The position numbers were made by a program, and so were the translations under genes. The notes under the pieces are model-generated. The model did no database searches, was not told the origin of the DNA, and was given only the letters and a program-made list of their open reading frames with translations. 64,000 nucleotides of DNA from Duganella lactea (GTDB lineage Bacteria > Pseudomonadota > Gammaproteobacteria > Burkholderiales > Burkholderiaceae_D), in assembly GCF_009857505.1 (NCBI RefSeq), contig NZ_WWCP01000031.1, positions 1-64,000 of the forward strand, in the 5' to 3' direction. Below, piece by piece: positions 42,347 through 51,448 of this stretch; the first letter of the stretch is position 1, and every line of letters starts with the position of its first letter.

Positions 42347-43819
42347 ATGGCTCTTTCCGATTTTGATCTGGTTCTGTTTGGCGGCAGCGGCGATCTGGCG
42401 ATGCGCAAATTGCTGCCCGCGATGTACGCCCGCGACGTCGCCAACGACTTGCCGCCAACCGCCCGCATCATCTGCGTCGGCCGCGCGGACGCCAGCCAGG
42501 AGGAATTCCTGCAAACCGTCGAGACCACCTCCAAGCCGCTGATCAAATCGCCGGCGGTGATTCCCGCCGCGTGGGAACGCTTTACCAAGCGCATCGTCTA
42601 CGTATCGCTCAACGCCACCGACGCCGGCAGCTACCAGGGGCTGACCGAGGCGCTGCGCAAGGAAGACGCGATCACCAAGGTCTACTACCTGGCGACGCCG
42701 CCGGCGATCTTCGCCAAAATCTGCGAGAACCTGAAACAGAACGGTCTGGTCACGCCGAATTCGCGCGTGGTGCTGGAAAAGCCGCTGGGACGCGACCTGG
42801 CCTCGGCCAAGCAGATCAACGCCGAAGTGGGCAAGGTGTTCGAGGAATCGCAGATCTACCGGATCGACCACTACCTCGGCAAGGAGACCGTGCAGAATCT
42901 GCTGGCCCTTCGCTTCGGCAACATCCTGTTCGAGCCGCTGTGGCGCCGCGAGTGGATTTCCGACGTGCAGATCACCATCGCCGAAAAGCTCGGCGTCGGC
43001 AACCGCCTCGGCTACTACGACACCTCGGGCGCACTGCGCGACATGCTGCAAAACCACCTGCTGCAACTGCTGTGCATCGTCGCCATGGAGCCGCCGACCT
43101 CGATCGCGCCGGACGCCGTGCGTGACGCCAAGCTGCAAGTGCTGCGCTCGTTGAAAAAATTCACGCCGACCACGCTGGCACAGAATATCGTGCGCGGCCA
43201 GTACCGCGCCGGCCACGTCGATGGCAAGGCCGTGCCGAGCTACCGCGACGAGCCGGACGCGCCGGAACATTCGCGCACCGAGACCTTCGTCGCGATGAAG
43301 GCGGAAATCGACACCTGGCGCTGGGCCGGCGTGCCGTTCTACCTGCGCACCGGCAAGCGTATGGCCGATGGCCTGGCGGAAATCGTGGTGCGATTCAAGC
43401 CGATCCCGCATTCGATCTTCAACCAGCCGACCAACAGCTTCCAGCCCAACTCGCTGGTGATCCGCTTGCAGCCGGACGAGGGCCTGCGCATGAACCTGAT
43501 GGCGAAAACGCCGGGCGACGGCATGCGCCTGAAACAGGCGGAGCTGGAACTGGACTTCCGCGAGCAGTTCAAGTCGCCGCGCATGGAGGCTTACGAGCGC
43601 CTGCTGCTCGACGTGCTGCGCGGCCAGCTGACGCTGTTCATGCGCGGCGACGAGCTGGAAGCGGCGTGGGAATGGGTCGAGCCCATCCTCAACAGCTGGG
43701 AGTCGGAAGACAGCTACCCGCTGCCGTATGCATCGGGCACCTGGGGTCCGGCCGCCGCCTCGGCGCTGATCGGCCGCGACGGTTTGCAATGGCGTGAAGA
43801 AGTGTTGCCGGAAGACTGA
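42347..43819 (+). CDS. zwf: Glucose-6-phosphate dehydrogenase
   Basis: A 490-residue Zwf oxidising glucose-6-phosphate to 6-phosphogluconolactone with NADP+. The dinucleotide loop is FGGSGDLAMRKLLPA, the substrate site RIDHYLGKETVQNL with the catalytic His/Lys, and later RTGKRMADG. Length is normal. Its stop overlaps the hexR start by one base, so enzyme and regulator are made together, and two HexR-like sites lie upstream. Confidence 0.96.
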   Translation: MALSDFDLVLFGGSGDLAMRKLLPAMYARDVANDLPPTARIICVGRADASQEEFLQTVETTSKPLIKSPAVIPAAWERFTKRIVYVSLNATDAGSYQGLTEALRKEDAITKVYYLATPPAIFAKICENLKQNGLVTPNSRVVLEKPLGRDLASAKQINAEVGKVFEESQIYRIDHYLGKETVQNLLALRFGNILFEPLWRREWISDVQITIAEKLGVGNRLGYYDTSGALRDMLQNHLLQLLCIVAMEPPTSIAPDAVRDAKLQVLRSLKKFTPTTLAQNIVRGQYRAGHVDGKAVPSYRDEPDAPEHSRTETFVAMKAEIDTWRWAGVPFYLRTGKRMADGLAEIVVRFKPIPHSIFNQPTNSFQPNSLVIRLQPDEGLRMNLMAKTPGDGMRLKQAELELDFREQFKSPRMEAYERLLLDVLRGQLTLFMRGDELEAAWEWVEPILNSWESEDSYPLPYASGTWGPAAASALIGRDGLQWREEVLPED

Positions 43820-44673
43820 TGCTACTCGACTCCATCCGCACCCAACTCGACTCGCTCTCCAAATCGGAGCGCAAGGTGGCACTGGCCGTGCTCGAACACC
43901 CGACGCAAACGGTCAACCAGAACATCACCGCGCTGGCCAAAAGCGCGCAGGTGTCGGAACCGACCGTGGTGCGCTTTTGCCGCACGCTGGGCTACGACGG
44001 CTGGCATGAGTTCAAGCTCAAGCTGGCCCAGGGTCTGGCGCTGGCACTGCCCGGCCTGAACGAGCAGCCGGCCCAGGACGACCTCGCGGCCGACCTGGTC
44101 AACAAGATCTGCAGCCGCTCGATCAACACCCTGCTCGACCTGCGCAACAACCTGAATCCGGAACAAATCCAGAAGGCGCTGGACATCTTATCCAAGGCCA
44201 ACAAGATCGAGTTCTACGGCCAGGGCACGTCCGGCATCGTGGCGGCCGACGCCCAGCACAAGTTCTTCCGCTCCGGCGTGCCGACCGTGGCCTATGCCGA
44301 TCCGCACATCCACAGCATCGCCGCCGCCCTGCTGCGCACCGGCGACGCGCTGGTGGCGATCTCGCAGCGCGGCAACAGCCCGACGCTGGTGCGCTCGGTC
44401 AAGCTGGCGCGCCGCGGCGGCGCCGACGTCATCGTGCTGGCGCCGTCCGGCACGCCGCTGGCCGACCTGGCCACGGTGCTGATCCCGATCGACCTGATTT
44501 TCAACACCGACCCGTACACGCCGATCTCGGCGCGGCTGGCCTATCTGGTGGTGATCGACGTGCTGGCGGTGGGCCTGGCGCTGCAGCGCGGTCCGGAATT
44601 CCGCAAGAAAATGCAGAACGCGCAGAAGGCCTTGCAGGAGTTCGACCTGCAGTTCGATTCGTTTATCGGGTGA
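43819..44673 (+). CDS. hexR: HexR, RpiR/MurR-family regulator of hexose catabolism
   Basis: A 284-residue regulator: N-terminal HTH_6 domain (residues 1-77; LTKSE-like LSKSERKVALAVLEHP, ALAKSAQVSEPTVVRFCRTL) and a C-terminal SIS sugar-phosphate domain (about 125-265; IEFYGQGTSGIVAADAQHKF, VAISQRGNSPTLV). HexR represses Entner-Doudoroff genes and is released by KDPG. Its position directly after zwf is the usual one. Shared operators upstream of edd, pgi and zwf suggest it controls this whole cluster, including itself. Confidence 0.92.
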   Translation: MLLDSIRTQLDSLSKSERKVALAVLEHPTQTVNQNITALAKSAQVSEPTVVRFCRTLGYDGWHEFKLKLAQGLALALPGLNEQPAQDDLAADLVNKICSRSINTLLDLRNNLNPEQIQKALDILSKANKIEFYGQGTSGIVAADAQHKFFRSGVPTVAYADPHIHSIAAALLRTGDALVAISQRGNSPTLVRSVKLARRGGADVIVLAPSGTPLADLATVLIPIDLIFNTDPYTPISARLAYLVVIDVLAVGLALQRGPEFRKKMQNAQKALQEFDLQFDSFIG

Positions 44674-44733
44674 CGGCGGCTATCGCAGTTGTGCTACAGT
44701 GCGGTTTATTTGCCGCATTCACAACCTTGCGCC

Positions 44734-46173
44734 ATGCACAACCGTTCCCTCCAGCGCATCCCTCTGCTCCGTACCAGCGTCCCCGGCCTGGATGAGATTC
44801 TCGGCGGCGGCTTTCCCGCGCACAGCCTGTACCTGATCCAGGGCCTGGCCGGCAGCGGCAAGACCACGCTGGCGTGCCAGATCGGTTTCGAGCAGGCGCA
44901 CCAGGGCAAGAAAGTCCTGATCCTGACGCTGATCGCCGAAACCCACGGCAAAATGCTCAATCATTTGAGCAATTTCTCGTTTTTCGACGACCAGCTGGTC
45001 GACGACCGCATCGTGTTCCTCGGCGCCTACCACGACCTGCTCAAGGGCGGCCTGCGCCAGTTGCTCAAGTCGATCGCCGCCTCGCTGGCCGAGCAGCGCC
45101 CCGACCTGCTGATCATCGACGGCTTCCGCACCGTGCGCGAGGCCAAGCCGTCGGACGTGGCGCTGTCGGAATTCATGCTGTCGCTCAACTCGCTGGTGTC
45201 GACCATGGCCTGCACCACCTTCCTGCTGTCGCCGACCGAGGGCAATGTGGCCGATTCGGAAAACACGCTGGTCGACGGTCTGATCGAACTGAGCCAGTAC
45301 GAGCGCGGCCTGCAGCTGATCCGCGAAATCAAGGTCTTCAAGCTGCGCGGCTCCAAGCACCTGCTGGGCCGCCATGTGTTCGAGGTGGGCCAGGACGGCG
45401 TCGCCATCTATCCGCGGCTGGAAGCGGTCAGCAGCCAGTCGCCGGCCATGCCGGGCGCGGCGGCCGGCCGGGTCAGCTTCGGCATCGACGGCTGGGACCA
45501 GCTGACACGGGGCGGCGTGGCGCGCGGCTCGACCACCGCGCTGCTCGGCAATCCCGGTGTCGGCAAAACGCTGATGGCGCTGCACTTCATTCTCGACGGC
45601 CTGAAGCGCGGCGAGCAGGCGCTGTTCGTCGGTTTCCACGAATCGCCGCAGCGGCTGCTGGAAAAAGCCCGCAGCGTCGGCCTCGACCTGGCGCCCTACT
45701 TCCACAGCGGCGCGCTGCAGATCATCTGGCATCCGCCGCTGGAAGTGCTGGTCGACAGCCTGGCCCACCACCTGCTGGAGAACATCGAGCAGCGCGGCGT
45801 CACGCGGCTGGTAATCGACGGCATCGACGGCCTGCGCGAGATCGTCATGCACGAGGGACGTTCGCGCTCCTTGCTGGCGGCGCTGGTCAACGAACTGCGG
45901 GGGCGCAACGTCACCACCTTCTTCACCCAGGAACTGCCCTACTTCGGCCACAGCGCGGTGCAAAGCGACGCCAACGCCTCGATGCTGTTCGAGAACATCG
46001 TGCTGCTGCGCTACGTTGACGTGTCGGGCGTCAACGTGCGCCAGATCGGCGTGCTCAAGCTGCGTGAAAACAGCTACGACGCCGCCAATCACCTGCTGCT
46101 GATTGCGGACGAGGGCATGAGCATCAGCGGGCCGGTGCCGCTCACCGTGCCGCCCCCGATGCCGAACCGCTAG
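44734..46173 (+). CDS. KaiC-like double-domain ATPase
   Basis: A 479-residue RecA-superfamily ATPase with two KaiC-type domains. Domain one (residues 1-235): GLDEILGGGFPAHSLYLIQG, Walker A GLAGSGKTT, Walker B LLIIDGF. Domain two (about 250-470): GIDGWDQLTRGGVARGSTTA, Walker A GNPGVGKTL and Walker B LVIDGIDG. Outside cyanobacteria such proteins serve in signalling or stress response, not necessarily clocks; no KaiB is present. A receiver-domain gene follows 9 bases later, suggesting a phospho-relay partner. The ATG is chosen just before the conserved R-T-S-V-P-G-L-D-E. Confidence 0.88.
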   Translation: MHNRSLQRIPLLRTSVPGLDEILGGGFPAHSLYLIQGLAGSGKTTLACQIGFEQAHQGKKVLILTLIAETHGKMLNHLSNFSFFDDQLVDDRIVFLGAYHDLLKGGLRQLLKSIAASLAEQRPDLLIIDGFRTVREAKPSDVALSEFMLSLNSLVSTMACTTFLLSPTEGNVADSENTLVDGLIELSQYERGLQLIREIKVFKLRGSKHLLGRHVFEVGQDGVAIYPRLEAVSSQSPAMPGAAAGRVSFGIDGWDQLTRGGVARGSTTALLGNPGVGKTLMALHFILDGLKRGEQALFVGFHESPQRLLEKARSVGLDLAPYFHSGALQIIWHPPLEVLVDSLAHHLLENIEQRGVTRLVIDGIDGLREIVMHEGRSRSLLAALVNELRGRNVTTFFTQELPYFGHSAVQSDANASMLFENIVLLRYVDVSGVNVRQIGVLKLRENSYDAANHLLLIADEGMSISGPVPLTVPPPMPNR

Positions 46174-46182
46174 CGTGGCGTC

Positions 46183-46581
46183 ATGAGCGAGCATCCCGCA
46201 ATCATCGACAGCAACCCGGATGGCAAACTCATCCTGGTGGTCGACGACGAGTTCGACGTGCTGTCGGCCTACAGCATGCTGTTTGAATTCCGCGGCTTCC
46301 GCGTGCGCACCGCCGCCAACGGCGTCGAAGCGCTGGCGGCGGCACGGCGCGAGCGGCCCGACATCGTGGTGTCCGACTATATGATGCCGGTAATGAACGG
46401 GGCCGACTTGTGCGTCGCCTGGCGCGACGATCCGGCGCTGCGGCCCATTCCCTTCATCCTGGCCAGCGCCGGCATCATGCCCAGGGACGTGCGGCCACCC
46501 TACGACGTGTTCTTCCGCAAGCCGGTGCCGTTCGACACGCTGCTGGACGAAATCAACCAGTTGATCGCGCGCCGGAGCTAG
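46183..46581 (+). CDS. Single-domain response regulator
   Basis: A 132-residue receiver domain: LILVVDDEFDVL acidic pocket, phosphoacceptor Asp in IVVSDYMMPVMNGADL, and Lys in FFRKPVPFDTLL. No DNA-binding output. It follows the KaiC-like gene by 9 bases and probably works with it. The 3' neighbour, a DMT transporter, starts 3 bases after its stop. Confidence 0.88.
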   Translation: MSEHPAIIDSNPDGKLILVVDDEFDVLSAYSMLFEFRGFRVRTAANGVEALAAARRERPDIVVSDYMMPVMNGADLCVAWRDDPALRPIPFILASAGIMPRDVRPPYDVFFRKPVPFDTLLDEINQLIARRS

Positions 46582-46584
46582 GCG

Positions 46585-47448
46585 GTGGACGGAGCGGTCG
46601 CCAGCGTCGTCCTGTTTGCCGCGCTGTTGCACGCCGCCTGGAACGCGCTGGTCAAGGCCGGCCCCGACAAATACCTGACCACCGTGCTGGTGGCCTGCGG
46701 CGCCGGCCTCGTATCGCTGCCACTGCTCCCCTTCGCCGCCGCGCCGCACGCCGATAGCTGGCCGTGGCTGATCGCCTCCGCCTGCTGCCAAGTGATCTAC
46801 TACCGCCTGCTGGCCGCAGCCTACCAGCACGGCGACATGAACCTGGCCTACCCGCTGATGCGCGGCACCGCACCGCTGCTGGTGGCGCTGGCCAGCGTGC
46901 CGCTGCTGGGCGAACGCCTGCACTGGCGACAGGACGTCGCCATCATGCTGATCTGCGGCGGCGTGCTGACCCTAACCATCCTGCGCGGCGCCAGCGTCGG
47001 CGCCGACACCGCCGCCAACCGCAGGGCACGCCGCCGCGCCACCATCTACGCCCTGCTCAACGCCGCCGTCATCGCCGCCTACACCATGATCGACGGCATC
47101 GGCGCGCGCCGCTCGGGCGCGCCGGCCGGCTACGCCATGTGGCTGTTCGTGCTCACCGCCGTCATGCTGCTGCTCTGTTCCACCAGCCGCTGGCGCGAAC
47201 TACCCGCCTACTCCCGCACCCACGCCCGCGTGACGCTGCTCGGTGGCCTGGGCACCCTATCCTCTTATGGACTGGCACTATGGGCCATGACCTCGGCGCC
47301 GGTGGCCGCCGTCGCCGCCCTGCGCGAGACCTCGATCCTATTTGCCGCCGCCATCGCCGCCCTCTTCCTGCGCGAACGGCTGGCCCCAGGCCGCATCCTG
47401 GCCCTGACCCTGATCGCCTGTGGCGCAATTGTCATGCGGCTAGGCTAA
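46585..47448 (+). CDS. EamA/DMT-family transporter
   Basis: A 287-residue inner-membrane protein with about ten hydrophobic helices and the duplicated EamA pattern: LLHAAWNALVKAGPDKYLTT at the start, then DMNLAYPLMRGTAPLLVALA and a second half with the matching VAALRETSILFAAAIAALFL. Members export or import small metabolites. The start is GTG, 3 bases after the receiver gene, so it may be in the same operon although no functional link is evident. Confidence 0.85.
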   Translation: MDGAVASVVLFAALLHAAWNALVKAGPDKYLTTVLVACGAGLVSLPLLPFAAAPHADSWPWLIASACCQVIYYRLLAAAYQHGDMNLAYPLMRGTAPLLVALASVPLLGERLHWRQDVAIMLICGGVLTLTILRGASVGADTAANRRARRRATIYALLNAAVIAAYTMIDGIGARRSGAPAGYAMWLFVLTAVMLLLCSTSRWRELPAYSRTHARVTLLGGLGTLSSYGLALWAMTSAPVAAVAALRETSILFAAAIAALFLRERLAPGRILALTLIACGAIVMRLG

Positions 47449-47508
47449 GCGGGCCGGGTTAGGAGTAAAATAAGCCCGACAACCACTCTGATCAAAACGG
47501 CAGCGCTT

Positions 47509-48444
47509 ATGAACCAACTCGAACAGCTCAAGCAATACACCACCGTGGTGGCCGACACCGGCGACTTCCAGGCCATACAGCAGTACACCCCGCGCGACGC
47601 CACCACCAATCCATCGCTGATACTGAAGGCGGTGCAGAAGCCGGAATACCAGCCGCTGCTGGAAAAAGCCGTGCGCGACAACCTGGACGCCTCGACCGGC
47701 GACGTCATCGACCAGCTGCTGGTGGCCTTCGGCAAGCAGATCCTGAGGGTGATTCCCGGCCGCGTCTCGACCGAGATCGACGCCGCCCTGTCGTTCAACA
47801 CCGCCGCCTCGGTGGCCAAGGGCCGCGAGCTGATCAAGCTGTACGAGAAAAACGGCGTTGACCGCGAGCGCGTGCTGATCAAGATGGCCTCGACCTGGGA
47901 AGGCATCCGCGCCTCGGCCCAGCTGGAGAAGGAAGGCATCCACACCAACATGACGCTGCTGTTCTCGCTGCCACAGGCGATCGCCTGCGCCGAGGCCGGG
48001 GCCAAGCTGATTTCGCCGTTCGTCGGCCGCATCTACGACTGGTACAAGAAATCGACCGGCATCGACTACCAGGGCGCCGACGATCCGGGCGTGCAATCGG
48101 TCAAGCGCATCTACAACTACTACCGCAAGTTCGGCTACCAGACCGAGGTGATGGGCGCCAGCTTCCGCAACACCGGCCAGATTCTGGAACTGGCCGGCTG
48201 CGACCTGCTGACCATCAGCCCGGACCTGCTGCAACAGCTGGCCGACAGCAGCGCCCCGGTCGAGCGCAAGCTCAAACCGGACGCCGGCGGCGGCGCGCCG
48301 ATCGGCAAGATCTCGCTCGACGAGGCGGCCTTCCGCTTCATGCTCAATGAAGACGCGATGGCGACCGAGAAGACCGCCGAAGGCATCCGCGCCTTCGTGG
48401 CCGACACCGCCAAGCTGAAACAGATCATCTCCGGCATGCGCTAG
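47509..48444 (+). CDS. tal: Transaldolase
   Basis: A 311-residue Tal (TalB type), moving a dihydroxyacetone unit between sugar phosphates. Blocks: VVADTGDFQAIQQYTPRDAT-like start with D-A-T-T-N-P-S-L, the Schiff-base Lys in RVLIKMASTWEGI, and SPFVGRIYDWYKK. It finishes the pentose phosphate/Entner-Doudoroff set of this region. A long perfect hairpin begins 5 bases after its stop. Confidence 0.96.
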   Translation: MNQLEQLKQYTTVVADTGDFQAIQQYTPRDATTNPSLILKAVQKPEYQPLLEKAVRDNLDASTGDVIDQLLVAFGKQILRVIPGRVSTEIDAALSFNTAASVAKGRELIKLYEKNGVDRERVLIKMASTWEGIRASAQLEKEGIHTNMTLLFSLPQAIACAEAGAKLISPFVGRIYDWYKKSTGIDYQGADDPGVQSVKRIYNYYRKFGYQTEVMGASFRNTGQILELAGCDLLTISPDLLQQLADSSAPVERKLKPDAGGGAPIGKISLDEAAFRFMLNEDAMATEKTAEGIRAFVADTAKLKQIISGMR

Positions 48445-48448
48445 AAAA

Positions 48449-48531
48449 TACGGTGTCAGGTCTGACATTCGCACACGGGCTCAACTGCGAAGCAGTTGAG
48501 CCCGTGTGCGAATGTCAGACCTGACACCGTA
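48449..48531. repeat. Long perfect hairpin element, copy 1 (40-bp stem)
   Basis: The arms 48449-48488 and 48492-48531 are exact reverse complements over 40 bases around a 3-base loop, GAA. The outer part of each arm carries the near-palindrome GTGTCAGGTCTGACA; the inner part is GCACACGGGCTCAACTGC. It lies 5 bases after tal. A close relative sits after spoT (60939-61029), with matching changes on both arms. Confidence 0.95.
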
Positions 48532-48545
48532 CTCTTGGATAGCCT

Positions 48546-49619
48546 ATGACTTCTCCGATTACGATTCGCCTTGGGCAGCGGGCGCGGCAGCGCATTGCCG
48601 CCGATGGCGTTCAGGCGGCAGATATCGCCATCGTGCCGGCCGCCGCCGGTGGTCCCAAGGGACTCATCCTGCATGGCCTCGATTGCTGGATGTTCGGCGA
48701 GTTCTTCCGCCAGGCGCCGCGCCAGCGCCGGCTCATCGGCGCCTCGATCGGCGCCTGGCGCATGGCCGCCTCGGCCTTCGATGATCCGGTCGCGGCGCAC
48801 CGGCGGCTGGCGCGCCTGTACGCCGGCCAGCGCTATCCGGCCAAGGTGACGCCGGCCTACGTGTCACAAACCTGCCGCGCGCTGCTCGATGAACTGCTCG
48901 ACGGCTGCGGCGCCGAGCCGCTCACGCATCCGCACCATCAGCTGTCGGTCATCACCGCGCGCGGCATTGGCGCCCTGCGCGACGCCCACGGCACCCGCTG
49001 GCGCGAGCTGGCCGGCTTTCTGCTTGCCGCCGCCGGCAACGCGCTGTCGCGCAAGCGCCTGGCGGCGTCGATGGAGCGCGTGATCTTCCACCATCCGCTG
49101 GACGATGGGCGCTGGCTGCGCGACGACTTCGATGCCTTCGCCAATCACTTCGTCGACCTGTCGCCGCAAAACCTGCGCGACGCGCTGCTCGCCTCGGGCT
49201 CGATTCCGCTGGTGCTGGAGGCGGTCTCCAACCTCGCCGGCGCGCCCGCCGGCGCCTACTGGGACGGCGGCTTGATCGACTATCACCTGCACCTGCCCTA
49301 CCAGCGCGATCCCGGCCTGGTGCTGTACCCACACTTCAGCGATTATCTCGTGCCCGGCTGGCTCGACAAGTCGATGCCGTGGCGCCGCGCGCGCGACCAG
49401 GCGCTCGACAATATGATCCTGGTGTCGCCCTCCGCCGCGTTCGTCGCCAGCCTGCCCAACGCCAAGTTGCCGGATCGCAAGGACTTCCATGTCTACGGCC
49501 AGGACCACGCGCGCCGCAACCGCGACTGGCTCCACGCCATCGGTGAAAGCGAGCGCCTGGCCGAGGCCTTCGCCCGCTGGTGCGAGCGGCCGGACCTGAA
49601 GCAGGCGAGCGGCTTTTAA
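48546..49619 (+). CDS. Patatin-like phospholipase
   Basis: A 357-residue protein with the patatin catalytic dyad: nucleophile box GASIGAWRM (G-x-S-x-G, Ser about 61) and DGGLIDYHLHLP supplying the Asp about 240. An oxyanion-like glycine stretch AAAGGPKGLILHGLD lies near residue 35. Members hydrolyse membrane lipids. No signal peptide is visible, so it is cytoplasmic or exported by other means. It starts 14 bases after the long hairpin element, so it needs its own promoter if the element terminates tal transcription. Confidence 0.8.
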   Translation: MTSPITIRLGQRARQRIAADGVQAADIAIVPAAAGGPKGLILHGLDCWMFGEFFRQAPRQRRLIGASIGAWRMAASAFDDPVAAHRRLARLYAGQRYPAKVTPAYVSQTCRALLDELLDGCGAEPLTHPHHQLSVITARGIGALRDAHGTRWRELAGFLLAAAGNALSRKRLAASMERVIFHHPLDDGRWLRDDFDAFANHFVDLSPQNLRDALLASGSIPLVLEAVSNLAGAPAGAYWDGGLIDYHLHLPYQRDPGLVLYPHFSDYLVPGWLDKSMPWRRARDQALDNMILVSPSAAFVASLPNAKLPDRKDFHVYGQDHARRNRDWLHAIGESERLAEAFARWCERPDLKQASGF

Positions 49620-49696
49620 ACTGTTACCAAACAGCAACAGAGCGTACACTTCGCCGCCGGACTGGCGCATACTGAAATCCTGCTTTTCCAGTAGGA

Positions 49697-51448
49697 GTGA
49701 GGATCATGAACGTTCTGTCGCAGATGCGCATCGGCACCCGCCTCGCCATCGGTTTCGCCGTGGTGCTGTTGCTGGCGATCCTGGCCACCACGGTGGCGCT
49801 GGTCAACGCCCGCGCCACCGCCGAGGCCACGCGGGCGATGATGGAAAAGCCGCTGGCCAAGGAGCGCCTGGTGTCCGACTGGTATGTGCTGCTTTACTCG
49901 GCCGTGGCGCGCACCGAGCTGATCGCGCGCAGCAAGGACGAGACGCTGCCCACCGTGTTCGCCGACGTGATCGCGGCCAGCAGCAAGCGCGGCGCCGAAT
50001 TGATGGGCAAGGTCAAGGAGCTGGTCGTCTCCGATGAGGAACGCGCCATCTTCGACACCGTGACCAACTTGCGCAACGTTTATCAGAAGGCTAAAAGCGA
50101 CGTCGGCAACGTCCGTAAAACCGGCGACGACGCCGCCGTCGACGCCGTGTTCAAAGGCGCGTTCGTGCCCGCCGCCAAAGCCTACCAGGGCAAGGTCAAT
50201 GAACTGCTGGCCTACCAGCGCAAGGCCATCGACGACACCGCCCACGCCATCGACGCCGCCAACGACCGCGCCAACGCGCTGCTGATGGTGCTGGCCGCGC
50301 TGATGGTGGCCATCGGCTCGGTGGCGGCATGGGTTATTTCCCGCTCGATCACGGTGCCGCTGAAGTCCGCCGTGGATATCGCCGCCACCGTGGCCAACGG
50401 CGACCTGACCACGCAGTTCGCGGCCGACACCAGCAAGGACGAAATCGGCGATTTGATGAAGGCGCTGCGCGGCATGAACGACGCGCTGCGCCATGTCGTC
50501 AGCCAGGTGCAGAGCGGCACCAGCACCATCGCCACCGCGTCCAACGAGATCGCGTCGGGGAATATGGACCTGTCGCAGCGCACCGAGGAACAAGCCAGCT
50601 CGCTGGAGGAAACCGCGTCGTCGATGGAGGAGCTGACGTCGACCGTGCGCCAGAACGCCGAGAATGCGCGCCAGGCCAACCAGCTGGCGCACGCGGCGTC
50701 CGAGGTGGCCGAAAAAGGCGGCTCGATCGTGGGCCAGGTGGTCAACACCATGGGTTCGATCAACGATTCGTCGCGCAAGATCTTCGACATCATCAGCGTA
50801 ATTGACGGCATCGCGTTCCAGACCAATATCCTGGCGCTGAACGCGGCGGTGGAGGCGGCCCGCGCCGGTGAGCAGGGCCGCGGCTTCGCGGTGGTGGCGT
50901 CCGAGGTGCGCAATCTGGCGCAGCGCTCGGCCGGCGCGGCCAAGGAGATCAAGGAGTTGATCGGCAATTCGGTCGAACAGGTGGACATCGGCTCGAAGCT
51001 GGTGCAGCAGGCCGGCAGCACCATGGACGATGTGGTGGCCAGCGTGCGCCGCGTCACCGACATCATGGGCGAGATCACATCGGCCAGCAGCGAACAGAGT
51101 ATCGGCATCGATCAGGTCAACACCGCCATCGGCCAGATGGATAGCGTGACGCAGCAGAACGCGGCGCTGGTGGAGCAAGCCGCGGCGGCGGCGGCCAGCA
51201 TGCAGGAACAGGCGGCGCGGCTGGCCGAGGTGGCGTCGTCGTTCCGGCTGGGACATGAGGGTGTGCACGCAGCGCCGGCGACCGCCAGCAAGCCGAAACC
51301 GAAGCTGGCGCCGGCCAAGCGCCCCGCCCCGGCCAAAACCGCGGCGCCGGTCGCGGCGAAACGGGCGGCACCGAAGCTGGCCAGCGCCAGCCGCGCCACG
51401 CCCAAACCCGCCACTGTCGGTAGCGACAAGGACTGGGAAGAGTTTTAG
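49697..51448 (+). CDS. Methyl-accepting chemotaxis protein with CheR-tethering tail
   Basis: A 583-residue Tsr-type receptor: transmembrane helix about residues 10-32, periplasmic four-helix-bundle-like domain (to about 190), second helix (about 195-215), HAMP, and a long cytoplasmic signalling coil with hairpin tip VIDGIAFQTNILALNAAVEA. The C-terminus is an Ala/Lys/Pro-rich linker ending in DWEEF, a W-x-x-F pentapeptide of the type that tethers CheR/CheB. No CheA/W are nearby. It overlaps hemW by 4 bases, convergent. Confidence 0.95.
   Translation: MRIMNVLSQMRIGTRLAIGFAVVLLLAILATTVALVNARATAEATRAMMEKPLAKERLVSDWYVLLYSAVARTELIARSKDETLPTVFADVIAASSKRGAELMGKVKELVVSDEERAIFDTVTNLRNVYQKAKSDVGNVRKTGDDAAVDAVFKGAFVPAAKAYQGKVNELLAYQRKAIDDTAHAIDAANDRANALLMVLAALMVAIGSVAAWVISRSITVPLKSAVDIAATVANGDLTTQFAADTSKDEIGDLMKALRGMNDALRHVVSQVQSGTSTIATASNEIASGNMDLSQRTEEQASSLEETASSMEELTSTVRQNAENARQANQLAHAASEVAEKGGSIVGQVVNTMGSINDSSRKIFDIISVIDGIAFQTNILALNAAVEAARAGEQGRGFAVVASEVRNLAQRSAGAAKEIKELIGNSVEQVDIGSKLVQQAGSTMDDVVASVRRVTDIMGEITSASSEQSIGIDQVNTAIGQMDSVTQQNAALVEQAAAAAASMQEQAARLAEVASSFRLGHEGVHAAPATASKPKPKLAPAKRPAPAKTAAPVAAKRAAPKLASASRATPKPATVGSDKDWEEF

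Noticed and set aside
48456..48800. Open frame through the first long hairpin
   Set aside because: It reads the palindrome itself and the antisense of the patatin-like gene.
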